Below are positions 17,257-25,822 of a stretch of DNA of 64,000 bases, piece by piece; positions within the stretch are counted from its first letter, which is position 1, and each line of letters opens with the position of its first letter. The notes under the pieces are model-generated. The model saw only the letters and a list, made by a program, of their open reading frames with translations. It made no database searches and was not told the origin of the DNA. A program made the translations under genes and the position numbers. The stretch spans positions 294,383 to 358,382 of the forward strand of contig CAVUKN010000003.1 in assembly GCA_963742105.1 (NCBI GenBank), written 5' to 3'. The DNA is from Gp6-AA40 sp963742105 (GTDB lineage Bacteria; Acidobacteriota; Vicinamibacteria; Vicinamibacterales; UBA2999).

Positions 17257-18510
17257 ACGATCACCATCGCATCTCCGTAGCTGTAGAACCGGTACCGCTC
17301 CTTCGACGGCCTCGCGATAGGCGCTCATCACGCTTTCGCGACCGGCGAACGCCGCCACAAGCATCAGGAGCGACGACTTCGGCAAGTGGAAGTTGGTGAC
17401 CAGACCCTGAACGATCCGGAACTCGTAGCCGGGATGGATGAACAGCGTCGCGTCGCCGCTCTGGGGCAGCACCTCACCGTCCGCCGTGGTCTGCAGCGAT
17501 TCCAGCGCACGCACGGTAGTGGTGCCGACGGCGATGACCCGACGACCCTCGCGCCGCGCTCGCGTGAGCGCATCGGCGGTCGCTGCGCTGACGGTGAACG
17601 GCTCCGGATCGACGATGTGCTCTTCCACCCGCTCGACGCGGACAGGCTTGAACGTGCCGTAACCGACGTGGAGCGTCACCGTGACCAGCTCGACCCCGCG
17701 GTCGCTCAACGATCGCAGCAGTGAGTCCGTGAAATGCAGTCCCGCTGTCGGCGCCGCGATCGAGCCTCGCTCATGCGCGTAGACGGTCTGATAGCGCTCG
17801 CGATCGTCAGGCCGATCGGCCCGACGAATGTACGGTGGCAATGGAATGTGGCCGATACGGTTGATTGCCTCGGCCACCGGGCCGTCTTCGCTGGTGAGCC
17901 GAATCGTCCGACGCCCGAAGAACCGGCGTTCGAGCACCTCCCCTTCGAGCCGGACACCGTCGCGTTCGAACAGCACTTTCGCTCCGGGCTTCAGCTTCTG
18001 CCCGGGATGCATCAACGCCTCCCACAGCTCCAAACTCCCAACTCCCAACGGCGTTGCTTGTCCAACTCCCAACTTCTCGTCGAAACTCCCAACTCCCCAC
18101 AGATCTTCTTGTCCAACTCCCAAACGAATGCCGTCGGAAGAGGCAAGGCCGTCGGTCGAGAGTTCCCGGTTGGGAGTTGGATGAGCGAAGGAGTTGGTAG
18201 TTGGGAGTTCGCCTTTGGAAGTTGGACGGGTGAAATCGTTGGGAGTTGGGAGTTTGCGAACTAACAGACACTCCACCGCCCCGCCCGTGGGAACCCGACG
18301 ACCGAGCAGTCTGGCCGGAAAAACCCGGGTGTCGTTCACCACGAGCACGTCACCAGCCCGTAGCACACGAGTGATGTCCGTGAACATCGCGTGCTGAATC
18401 GCCCCGGTGGTGCGATCGAGCACGAGCAACCGTGAGCCCCCGCGTTCGAATGACGGCTCCTGGGCAATCAGCTCATCAGGTAACGCGAAATCGAAATCGG
18501 CAACGTCCAC
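17253..18510 (-). CDS. queA: S-adenosylmethionine:tRNA ribosyltransferase-isomerase, with repeat insertion and one frameshift
   Basis: QueA makes epoxyqueuosine at tRNA position 34. Start GTG 18510 (VDVADFDFALPDELIAQEP). Family motifs: LVVNDTRVFPARL, TAGLHFTDSLL, LHVGYGTFKPV, GTTTVRALES, VTNFHLPKSSLLMLVAAFAG. The true C-terminus ERYRFYSYGDAMVIV is reached only after removing one base near 17308 (GAAGGAGCGG); without that the frame runs on to 16927. Between residues ~83 (LLVRKL) and ~160 (ALMHPGQKLKPG), 75 codons are supplied by an AACTCCC heptad array, replacing what is a short loop in other QueA proteins. Whether the enzyme is functional is unknown. Confidence 0.9.
18031..18255. repeat. In-frame AACTCCC heptad array inside queA (family S3)
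   Basis: AACTCCC units at 18031-18125 face GGGAGTTG units at 18172-18255, an inverted pair of 225 bp (75 codons). AACTCCC contains no stop in any of the six frames, so the array can be read through despite its 7-bp period. The encoded peptide is of the type LPTPN...LGVG. Confidence 0.9.
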
Positions 18511-18554
18511 GCAGCCACCATACCTGAGGTTCACTTCTTGCACCCCCGAGGCTC

Positions 18555-19508
18555 GTGTTCGATGTCGTCATCGCTGGAGGCGGACCCGCAGGCCTGAGTG
18601 CCGCCCTGCTGCTGGGCCGGTGCCGGCGTCACGTCCTCCTCTGTGACGCGGGTCGGCCGCGAAACGCCCGCTCGCGGGCCCTCCACGGTTATCTCTCCCG
18701 GGATGGCATCTCGCCGTTGGAACTGCTGCGGCTCGGACGCGAGGAATTACAAACCTACCGCGTCGAATCGCGGCAGGTCGCTGTGCAAGACGTGACGGCG
18801 CGAGGTCAGCACTTCGCTGTCCGTTTGGCCGACGGCAACGAAGTCGAGACGTTAACGGTGCTGCTGGCGACGGGCGTTGTCGACCACCTCCCCGCGATTC
18901 CTGGGCTCGAGGAGTGTTACGGCATCTCGGTCCACCATTGCCCGTACTGCGACGGGTGGGAACATCGCGACCACCGGATTGCGGTGATCGCCGACAGAAC
19001 GTCACCCGCAGGGCTGGCGCTTTCCTTAAAAACATGGAGCGAGCAGGTCATGGCATTCAGTAATGGCGCGAAGGTGCGTCTTGCGCAACGTGAGCAGCTC
19101 CGCGCGCACGATATCCCGCTCCATACGCGCCGGATCGCACGAATCGAGCACGACGCCGGCCAGGTCCGCGCCATCGTGTTCGAAGCACCGCAACCCGACT
19201 CCGGGAGTCATTCGCCCAGCGAGGTCTCGGCCGACGATCGAGTCGCCTGTGACGCGATCTTCTTCAGCGCTCCGCAGGCGCAACACTGCGAGCTGGCCAG
19301 GCGTCTTGGTTGCGAGTTCACGCCGAAGGGCACGGTCCGGACTGACCACCTTGGAAAAACCTGCGTCAACGGGGTTTACGTTGTCGGCGACGCCTCACGC
19401 GATGTGCAGTTCGTCATCGTCGCCGCCGCCGAAGGAGCGAAAGCGGCCGTTGCGATCAACAAGGCGCTGCAGGCACGCGCCGGTTTGACGCCGGAGGTCA
19501 ACCGCTGA
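18555..19508 (+). CDS. Thioredoxin-reductase-like FAD/NAD(P) oxidoreductase
   Basis: 317 residues, divergent from queA. FAD-binding GGGPAGLSAALLLGR at the N-terminus; LLATGVVDHLPAIPGL; the redox region HHCPYCDGWEHRD with CPYC instead of the CATC of classical TrxB; C-terminal GVYVVGDASRDVQFVIVAAAEGAKAA binds FAD. The NADPH-domain Gly motif is degenerate (IAVIADRTSPAG), so cofactor use is uncertain. Such proteins are often annotated as TrxB-like or bacillithiol/ferredoxin reductase relatives. Its stop overlaps the start of the permease gene (TGATG). Confidence 0.88.
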   Translation: MFDVVIAGGGPAGLSAALLLGRCRRHVLLCDAGRPRNARSRALHGYLSRDGISPLELLRLGREELQTYRVESRQVAVQDVTARGQHFAVRLADGNEVETLTVLLATGVVDHLPAIPGLEECYGISVHHCPYCDGWEHRDHRIAVIADRTSPAGLALSLKTWSEQVMAFSNGAKVRLAQREQLRAHDIPLHTRRIARIEHDAGQVRAIVFEAPQPDSGSHSPSEVSADDRVACDAIFFSAPQAQHCELARRLGCEFTPKGTVRTDHLGKTCVNGVYVVGDASRDVQFVIVAAAEGAKAAVAINKALQARAGLTPEVNR

Positions 19509-20654
19509 TGGCAGACGGAGCTCGCAAGCTGGTTGAGCAGATCCGCGGCGACGAGACCGAGCCGTCGCCGCGCGTCGACGTCAACGTCCGCAGCGTGATG
19601 CTGAGCGTCATCGCGGTGGCCGCGACGATGTACGTGCTGCAATGGGCGTCCGAGGTGTTCATTCCGATTGTCCTCAGCGTGCTCATCAGCTATGCGCTGG
19701 AGCCGATCGTCGGCTGGCTGATGCGATTGCGGCTCCCGCGGATGCTCGCCTCCGCACTCGTCGTTGCGAGCCTGGCCGGCGCCTTCGCGTTACACCGGAT
19801 ACGCGCTCTCGGACGATGCGGCGGCGATTGTGGCGTCGCTGCCGGACGCGGCGACGAAGCTGCGTCAGACCATGCGTCACGGGCAGCCATCGGCGCTCGA
19901 AAACGTGAAGCGCGCCGCGCAGGAGCTGCAGAGGACCGCTGACGAAGCGGCCGGGAAGAACCCAGCACCGAGTGGTGTCCAGCGCGTCCAGATCGAGCAG
20001 CCCGCCATCGACGTGAATCAATACCTGTCCTGGGGCTCCGCGAGCATCATCGCGTTCGCCGGTCAGGCGGTGCTCGTGGTGTTCTTCGTCTTCTTTCTGC
20101 TCGCGTCGGGAGACCTGTTCAAGCGGAAGCTGGTGAAACTGGTCGGACCGTCGCTGGAGAAGAAGAAGATCACGGTTCAGATCCTGAACGAGATCGACGT
20201 GCAGATCGAACGTTTCCTCTTCGTGCGCGTCGTCACCAGTGTCGTCGTCGGCGTGGCCACGTGGCTGGCATTCCGGTACATCGGGGTGCAGAACGCCGGA
20301 GTGTGGGGTATGGCGGCCGGCGTGTTCAACAGCATTCCGTACTTCGGACCGGTCATCGTCGCTGCGGGAACAGCGGTCGTCGGCTTCCTGCAGTTCGGCA
20401 CGCTCGGCATGGCGGCTTACGTGTCGGGTGTGTCGCTGGTCATCACGAGCATCGAGGGATGGCTGCTGACGCCGTGGCTGACCAGCAAGACGGCCAAGAC
20501 GAACGAGGTCGCCATCTTCGTCGGCCTGATCTTCTGGAGCTTCGTCTGGGGCATCTGGGGCACGCTGCTGGCGGTGCCGATGCTGGTAGCGGTGAAAGCG
20601 TGCTGCGATCGGATCGAGGACCTGAAGCCGATTGGCGAGATCCTGGGCGAGTAG
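19508..20654 (+). CDS. AI-2E family membrane permease (one frameshift)
   Basis: About 381 residues once one base is removed near 19790 (CTTCGCGTTACACC). The N-terminal part (MADGARKLVEQIRGDE...) has two membrane helices (SVMLSVIAVAATMYVLQW, EVFIPIVLSVLISYALEPIV). After the break come GYALSDDAAAIVASLPDAA, a long helical segment, and further helices including IIAFAGQAVLVVFFVFFLL and the family signature FNSIPYFGPVIVAAGTAVVG. The family (PerM/YdiK/TqsA) exports or exchanges small molecules; substrate unknown. Translationally coupled to the reductase gene. Confidence 0.88.
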
Positions 20655-20671
20655 AGCTCCAACGAATGAGT

Positions 20672-20926
20672 GGTGGCACGGTGCCACGTGGCGAGCGCCT
20701 ATGCCAGGCCGATGCGGGCCGTCAGGCGGAACTTGATGCGGAGCGATTCCTCCGCGCGTGTTCCCCCAGTGCGTTCGAGTTGCCGCGAGTGAGCTCCTGC
20801 GTTTTGAGCCGCCTGATGCCGGTCGTCGCGAGTCAGCTTGTACACGCGCGGTGAGCGACAGCGTAAGAGCGCAGCGTCAAGTTCCCGGCCGCAGCATCGG
20901 CGATCGCGACGTGGCACCGTGCCACC
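20672..20926. mobile_element. 255-bp element with 18-bp terminal inverted repeats (family R2 copy A)
   Basis: Perfect inverted ends GGTGGCACGGTGCCACGT (20672-20689) and its complement (20909-20926) enclose a sequence also found at 42105 and 50470. The shared part runs CGCCTATGC...CCGCGCGTGTTC...TTTGAGCCGCCTGATGCCGG...TACACGCGCGG. No transposase is encoded, so it behaves like a MITE or structured non-coding element. The right end reaches within 131 bp of the LigD stop; 20927-21056 holds no gene. Confidence 0.7.
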
Positions 20927-21056
20927 GCTCAATCGAACGACGCGACGGCAATCGCATGGACGTCGGCAGGGATCGGATCAACTGTTATGACAGCGGGTGG
21001 CGCTGGGTTGGGAACCGCGGCGAAGGATCCGCGACGGCAACTGCAGCACACGGCCA

Positions 21057-22011
21057 TCACGATCTTTTCGTCGCTTTCAGAAAAGTATCGAGATTGGTGC
21101 GCCCGCGGGCGGCGAGGAGCGGCTTCCACAGGTCGCCCACTTTGGCGAGGCGCGCGCGCACGTTGTCCACGCGGAAGTCTTCGATCTTGATTCCGCGCGG
21201 CGACCTCGTCCCAGGTGATCGGCGTGGACACCGTTGCCAGCGGCTGCGGGCGCACGGAGTAGATGCTGGCCAGCGTGCTTCCCCACCGGTTCTGGTTGTA
21301 GTCGACGAGCACGCGCCCGCGTGGACGCTTCTCGCGACGATACTCGGAGGTCATCAGCTTGGGGCTGCGGGCGGCCAACTCCACCGCGAGCGCCTTCGCG
21401 AAGGTCCAGACGTCCTTCTGCACCGGACCGCGCACGATGGGCACGTACACGTGCATGCCCTTCGAGCCGCTCGTCTTCACCAGTGGCTTCATGCCGAGCG
21501 TCTCGAGCGCTTCGCGAACGATGAGCGCGCACTCACGCACCTGCGCAAAGTCGGCACCATCGCCCGGGTCGAGATCGAAGTGCACGTAGTCAGGCCGATC
21601 GATGTCGTCACATCGCGCGTACCACTGATTCAGATCGATGCATCCCAGGTTGATCACCCACAGGAGCGACGGCAGATCATCGATGACCGGAAAGTCGATG
21701 ATGTTCTCCGAGCCGTGATCGATGGTGCACGTGCGGATCCACGCGGGACGCGGCGTCGGCGCGCGCTTCATGAAGAAGAACTCGCCGGCGGCGCCATGCG
21801 GGTATCGCTTCATGACCATGGCGCGATCGCGGATGTGCGGGAGGAGCACCGGTGCGACATCGGCGTAGTACTGGATCAGATCGCCCTTGGTGATGTGGCG
21901 CTCGGGCCAGAACGGCTTGCGCAGGTTGGTGAGCCTGACCTCGCGCCTGTTCAGGGTGACGGTCACGTCCGCGGAGTCGCGAGGGACCTGAAATGTTTCT
22001 TTTTTGGACAT
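21057..22011 (-). CDS. LigD-type NHEJ polymerase/primase domain protein (one frameshift)
   Basis: Stand-alone polymerase domain of ATP-dependent DNA ligase D, about 318 residues. Motifs: LTNLRKPFWPERHITKGDLIQYY, MVMKRYPHGAAGEFFFMKRAP, the catalytic pair in YVHFDLDPGDGADF, KTSGSKGMHVYVPI, VLVDYNQNRWGSTLASIYSVRP, PITWDEVAA. One extra base near 21200 breaks the last 45 codons; correcting it gives IKIEDFRVDNVRARLAKVGDLWKPLLAARG and a stop at 21057. The nuclease and ligase domains of full LigD are absent, and no ku gene is in the window. It acts in end-joining with ribonucleotide insertion. Confidence 0.9.
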
Positions 22012-22174
22012 GTGAGACGGAAAGAAATCAATTGCGTCGCATTTTTGAACCCGCGTGGCGCGACATCGCGATTCAGCGGTGAAAATTCCGCGCTTGACCA
22101 TTGATCTTGGATCACCCCGGGAACTAAGGTCAGCAGTAGCACTTTTTCCGCAATACTGCTTTTCGGGGGATCCA
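22012..22174. other. Divergent intergenic region
   Basis: 163 bp between the divergently transcribed LigD-domain and metzincin genes, locally AT-richer than its neighbours (for example AAAGAAATCAATTG and GCACTTTTTCCGCAATAC). It must hold the promoters of both genes, but I see no clear -35/-10 pair or operator. A GGGGGA ribosome site precedes the ATG at 22175. Confidence 0.5.
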
Positions 22175-25100
22175 ATGTTCGTGATCGTTGGTGGCAGCTC
22201 GTGTCGCGCCCGCTCGCTTCGGGTCGCATGCCTGACATCGTGCGCACTTCTGCTCGCCGTGTCCGCACGCGCACAGACCAACGCACCCGTATTCTCGAAG
22301 AACTACTTCGTCACCGGCGACTTCATCGTCAAGGGAGTGGGGCTCAAGGGCACGGGTGTGGGTGGTTACGCGACCGCCAACATCAAGATCGAGTCCAGCG
22401 ATCTGCCCCCTGGTGGTGCGGGGCTGACCGCGGAACCGATTGCCGCGTTCCTCTACTGGGCCACTGTCGTCACGCGATCCGACAACGCAGCCGGCCTCAA
22501 AAACGCGGAGTTCAACGGTCACAAGATCGAGGAGTTGACGAAGATCCTGAATCCCGAAGGGACCTCACCCTGCTGGAGCTCCGGCGGTGGAACCGGAAAC
22601 TCGGACGGTTCCAAGAGGATGTTCCTGCATCGAGCCGACGTCCTGCCCTGGATTAAACGCGACAGCAAGACGCAGCGCCTGGTTACTCCGGTGAGCTACA
22701 CAGTGAAGCTCCCGGACAGCGGGTCGAACGGTAACGCAGTACCGCTTACTCTCGGTGCCACGCTGCTCATCGTCTACCGCACGCCGGAGGCAGTGTCCCC
22801 GTTGCGATCGATCGTGTTGTACGAAGGCGGCTTCGTCATCGACAACGCGCATGACAGGGTGGATCAGGTTCTTCGAGGTTTTTATCAGACATCGAGCGCC
22901 AGTCCATCGGCGAAGTTGTCGGTCATCGTCGGAAACGGATCGAGCAAGTTTTCCGAACGGTTGTTGTTCAATGGCCAGCCACTCGGCGGTCTCAATCCAT
23001 TCTTCGGACGTGAAGGTGAAGCCTGGGACAACCCGACGTTTCCTGTCTCCGATTGGATCGGCAGTGACAAGGCATCTGCTACCGTCAGCATCAACCACGA
23101 CGGGCTTTCGTCGTTCGATTGCCTTTCCGGCGGCGTTTTCGCACTCAGCACGACCGTGCAGGACACCGACGGTGATGGATTGCTCGACAAGTGGGAGGAC
23201 GGCTCGTTCCGTAACACCAAGACTCCGGCTGGCGACGACTTCCCAGAGCTTGAGAACGCCGACAAGAGTCACAAGGACCTCTACGTCGAGATCAATGCGC
23301 TGACGGCCTCCGATCATACACATCTGCCATCGCCCTTTGTCCTGAAGCTGGTCGGGGACGCGTTCAAGAACGCACCGCCCGGTGAAGACGTTCGCGTGCA
23401 CTTCGACATGGGCAGCAGCTACGTCCCTGTCGATCCTGTCCGGAACATCGACGCATCCGAGTACGTGATTGGCAGCAACGTCGCCCGCGGCGGCGAAACG
23501 ATTCCCGAAACGAAGTGCGACCCGACCAAAGGCCGCTGTCAATTCCCGAACTACGCGGGAACCATCAGCTGGAAGGTTGGCTTCCAGCTACTTCGCGACG
23601 AGCCAGTGGTCAATGGCAGCGGACAGCCGCTAACCGTCGCGCAGAAAAATGCTTGCCTCGCAACGCCGGCGAGCCCAAATTGCCGCCGCCGGTTCGACGA
23701 TGCACGGAAGGACATGTTCCGCTACGTGCTGTTCGCCCACTGGCGAGGAGTGCCCAAGTCCACGTTCCCTTGTCTTGATAAGTCCGGAAAACCTGTGGCC
23801 TACGACTCGGGGACAACGCAGTGCGGCGTCGCGCCCAATCCGGAGAATCACATCCCCACGAGCAGCTCGGGAGTCGCAGATCTTCCGGGCGGCGACGCGC
23901 TAATCACACTCGGAGCGTGGGACAACGGGACGGGCTCGGAATTCATCCAGGCAACCACGCTGATGCACGAACTGGGTCACACGTTCTGGCGCACGCACGG
24001 CGGAGACGCGCTGATCGACGCACCGCAGGAACCGAACTGCAAGCCGAACTACTTCAGTGTGATGAGCTACATGTTCCAGTTGACCGGACTGGTTTCCGAC
24101 GATGGGACCTCACATCTGGATTACGCGCGCAGCCCGACACCAGTCATGCTGGATGAGAAGCTACTGACGGATGGTGTGGTTTCCGGGTCTGCCAACTATC
24201 GCGCCGCATGGTTCGTTCCATACGGCAACGGCACGACTGCGAAAGCCCTCGGTCTCAAGCCCGCGTCGCGTTACTGCGATGGGCAACCGAGCCCAGCCTT
24301 GTCGATGGCCCGGTTCGACAATCCTACGGTCTCGACACCGATTGATTGGTTCCTCGACGACACGAACACGGCGGTCGTCCCGGTCGGGCTGAACAAATCG
24401 CTCGACATCAACTTCGATGGACCCGGCGGGAAGACCACCCTCACGAGCTCGGATGACTGGGGAGCATTGCAGCTGCGGCAAGTTGGCGCGCGTAGGAATA
24501 TGGGCGGCTTCTCGCTCGGGATCGACTTTGGCGGCGGGATCGACTTCGGCGGCGGGATCGATTTTGGCGGTGGCATCGATTTCGGTGGCGGCATCGACTT
24601 TGGCGGTGGGATCGATTTCGGCGGTGGCATCGACTTCGGTGGTGGGATCGACTTCGGTGGCGGGATCGATTTTGGCGGCGGCATTGATTTCGGTGGCGGC
24701 ATCGATTTCGGTGGCGGTATCCAGTTCCCAGGGGGCAATGAGCTGGATGTGGATCTCGCCAATGGCCTGGGTAATTCTCCGCCCAAGCAGCTGACTGCGT
24801 GTGTGGTCGGCGTCAGCGGCTGCACCGGCGACAAACCGACGGACTTCCATCGAGTAAGGCTGTCGTGGCAAGCGCCGCATCTAGGCAAGGTGGCGCACTA
24901 CATTGTCTATCGCCTCTACGGAGCGCTCAACGCATCCACAGCAGCCGCCGTGGCGCTGGTCGGGACAACCGACGGAAACACTTTCAGCATCGTTGACTCG
25001 ACAGAGCTACCCGATGGCTCGATCGCGAGCGGGAAGAATTTCCTGTACTACGTGATTGCCGAATTCGACAATGGCGTCCTCAGCCCGGTGTCGAACTACG

Positions 25101-25477
25101 TGACCATCCGGCCGGTCAACGATGCGCCAACGGCATCTGACGATGGCTACACGCCGACCTTCACGATGACGAGGAACTCGTCGGTGAACAAGACGGCGGC
25201 AAAAGACGATGACAGCAAGCCCGAAAACCTCAAATACGTGATCAACGCTCAGAATGTCGTCAAGTTCACCACCGCACATGGAAACGTGACGTTCGGAACG
25301 GACGGAACCTACACGTATGAGCCGACGAAGAACTACACAGGTCCGGACACGTTCACCTATGTCGTCAACGACGGGACGTTCAGCTTCAAGGCGGCGGACG
25401 GAGTGGTGCGGAATACCGGAGCCGCGATGAGCGCGAATTCCGGGGCGATCACCGTCTCGATCACGGTGACGAAATAG
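22175..25477 (+). CDS. Large secreted metzincin-like protease with glycine-rich ladder and C-terminal Ig-like domains
   Basis: 1,100 residues from the ATG at 22175. Signal peptide ending near ALLLAVSARA-QT (residue ~34). Residues ~50-320 form a beta-rich domain with FLYWATVV. A calcium loop DTDGDGLLDKWEDG lies near 330. The zinc motif HELGHTFWRTH (598-608, HExxHx5H spacing) and the Met-turn FSVMSYMF (~630) identify a metzincin-type peptidase. Residues ~783-852 are eleven IDFGGG hexapeptides plus one degenerate copy. A fibronectin-like domain (~885-985) and a cadherin/VCBS-like repeat (NDAPTASDDGYT...FTYVVNDG) follow. Probably extracellular; substrate unknown. Confidence 0.85.
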   Translation: MFVIVGGSSCRARSLRVACLTSCALLLAVSARAQTNAPVFSKNYFVTGDFIVKGVGLKGTGVGGYATANIKIESSDLPPGGAGLTAEPIAAFLYWATVVTRSDNAAGLKNAEFNGHKIEELTKILNPEGTSPCWSSGGGTGNSDGSKRMFLHRADVLPWIKRDSKTQRLVTPVSYTVKLPDSGSNGNAVPLTLGATLLIVYRTPEAVSPLRSIVLYEGGFVIDNAHDRVDQVLRGFYQTSSASPSAKLSVIVGNGSSKFSERLLFNGQPLGGLNPFFGREGEAWDNPTFPVSDWIGSDKASATVSINHDGLSSFDCLSGGVFALSTTVQDTDGDGLLDKWEDGSFRNTKTPAGDDFPELENADKSHKDLYVEINALTASDHTHLPSPFVLKLVGDAFKNAPPGEDVRVHFDMGSSYVPVDPVRNIDASEYVIGSNVARGGETIPETKCDPTKGRCQFPNYAGTISWKVGFQLLRDEPVVNGSGQPLTVAQKNACLATPASPNCRRRFDDARKDMFRYVLFAHWRGVPKSTFPCLDKSGKPVAYDSGTTQCGVAPNPENHIPTSSSGVADLPGGDALITLGAWDNGTGSEFIQATTLMHELGHTFWRTHGGDALIDAPQEPNCKPNYFSVMSYMFQLTGLVSDDGTSHLDYARSPTPVMLDEKLLTDGVVSGSANYRAAWFVPYGNGTTAKALGLKPASRYCDGQPSPALSMARFDNPTVSTPIDWFLDDTNTAVVPVGLNKSLDINFDGPGGKTTLTSSDDWGALQLRQVGARRNMGGFSLGIDFGGGIDFGGGIDFGGGIDFGGGIDFGGGIDFGGGIDFGGGIDFGGGIDFGGGIDFGGGIDFGGGIQFPGGNELDVDLANGLGNSPPKQLTACVVGVSGCTGDKPTDFHRVRLSWQAPHLGKVAHYIVYRLYGALNASTAAAVALVGTTDGNTFSIVDSTELPDGSIASGKNFLYYVIAEFDNGVLSPVSNYVTIRPVNDAPTASDDGYTPTFTMTRNSSVNKTAAKDDDSKPENLKYVINAQNVVKFTTAHGNVTFGTDGTYTYEPTKNYTGPDTFTYVVNDGTFSFKAADGVVRNTGAAMSANSGAITVSITVTK
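24521..24736 (+). repeat. 18-bp coding repeat: (IDFGGG)11 plus IQFPGG
   Basis: Eleven exact 18-bp periods from 24521 to 24718, then a twelfth copy changed to IQFPGG. Codons vary synonymously between units (ATC/ATT, GAC/GAT, TTT/TTC, GGC/GGT/GGG) while the peptide is constant, which points to selection on the protein rather than recent slippage. Confidence 0.95.
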
Positions 25478-25509
25478 CGGCGGGAGTGGCTGGGCTTTCT
25501 TCGCGACGC

Positions 25510-25818
25510 GGTGACCGCCGGGCCTGCTTCGCAGCCCGGCCTACGTCAGGCGAGCCTGACAAGGCTCGCGCCACGTGTGCTCGTGATGCGTGGGACTGCC
25601 GCTCGTGTTGTGGCCGTGGCGTGGTGCCCCGCGGCACCGCGCCACACGGCGCCAGTGCGAGTCCGTATGGCCGGAGGAAAACCGTGGCAAGTGTTTTGGC
25701 ATAGCCGCCCTCTCTGGCGGCGGAGCTGAGGGGCGCGGATCAAGGCGGTTTTCCGGAGCGCCATACGGATTCGCGCTGGTGCGCTGGCGCGTACAAGCGG
25801 ATCACAACGCCTCGGTGG
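25510..25818. repeat. R4 mini-hairpins followed by dispersed element R1 copy A
   Basis: 25514-25573 holds R4-type units (CGGGCCTGCTTCGCAGCCCGGCCTAC and CAGGCGAGCCTGACAAGGCTCGCGCC in outline). 25619-25800 is element R1, an imperfect palindrome: TCCGTATGGCCGGAGGAAAA...CGGTTTTCCGGAGCGCCATA, with a central GGCATAGCCGCCC/GGCGGCGGAGC. Other copies lie at 31093 and 31938 (opposite orientation) and 47503. No credible gene in this gap. Confidence 0.85.
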
Positions 25819-25822
25819 CGCA

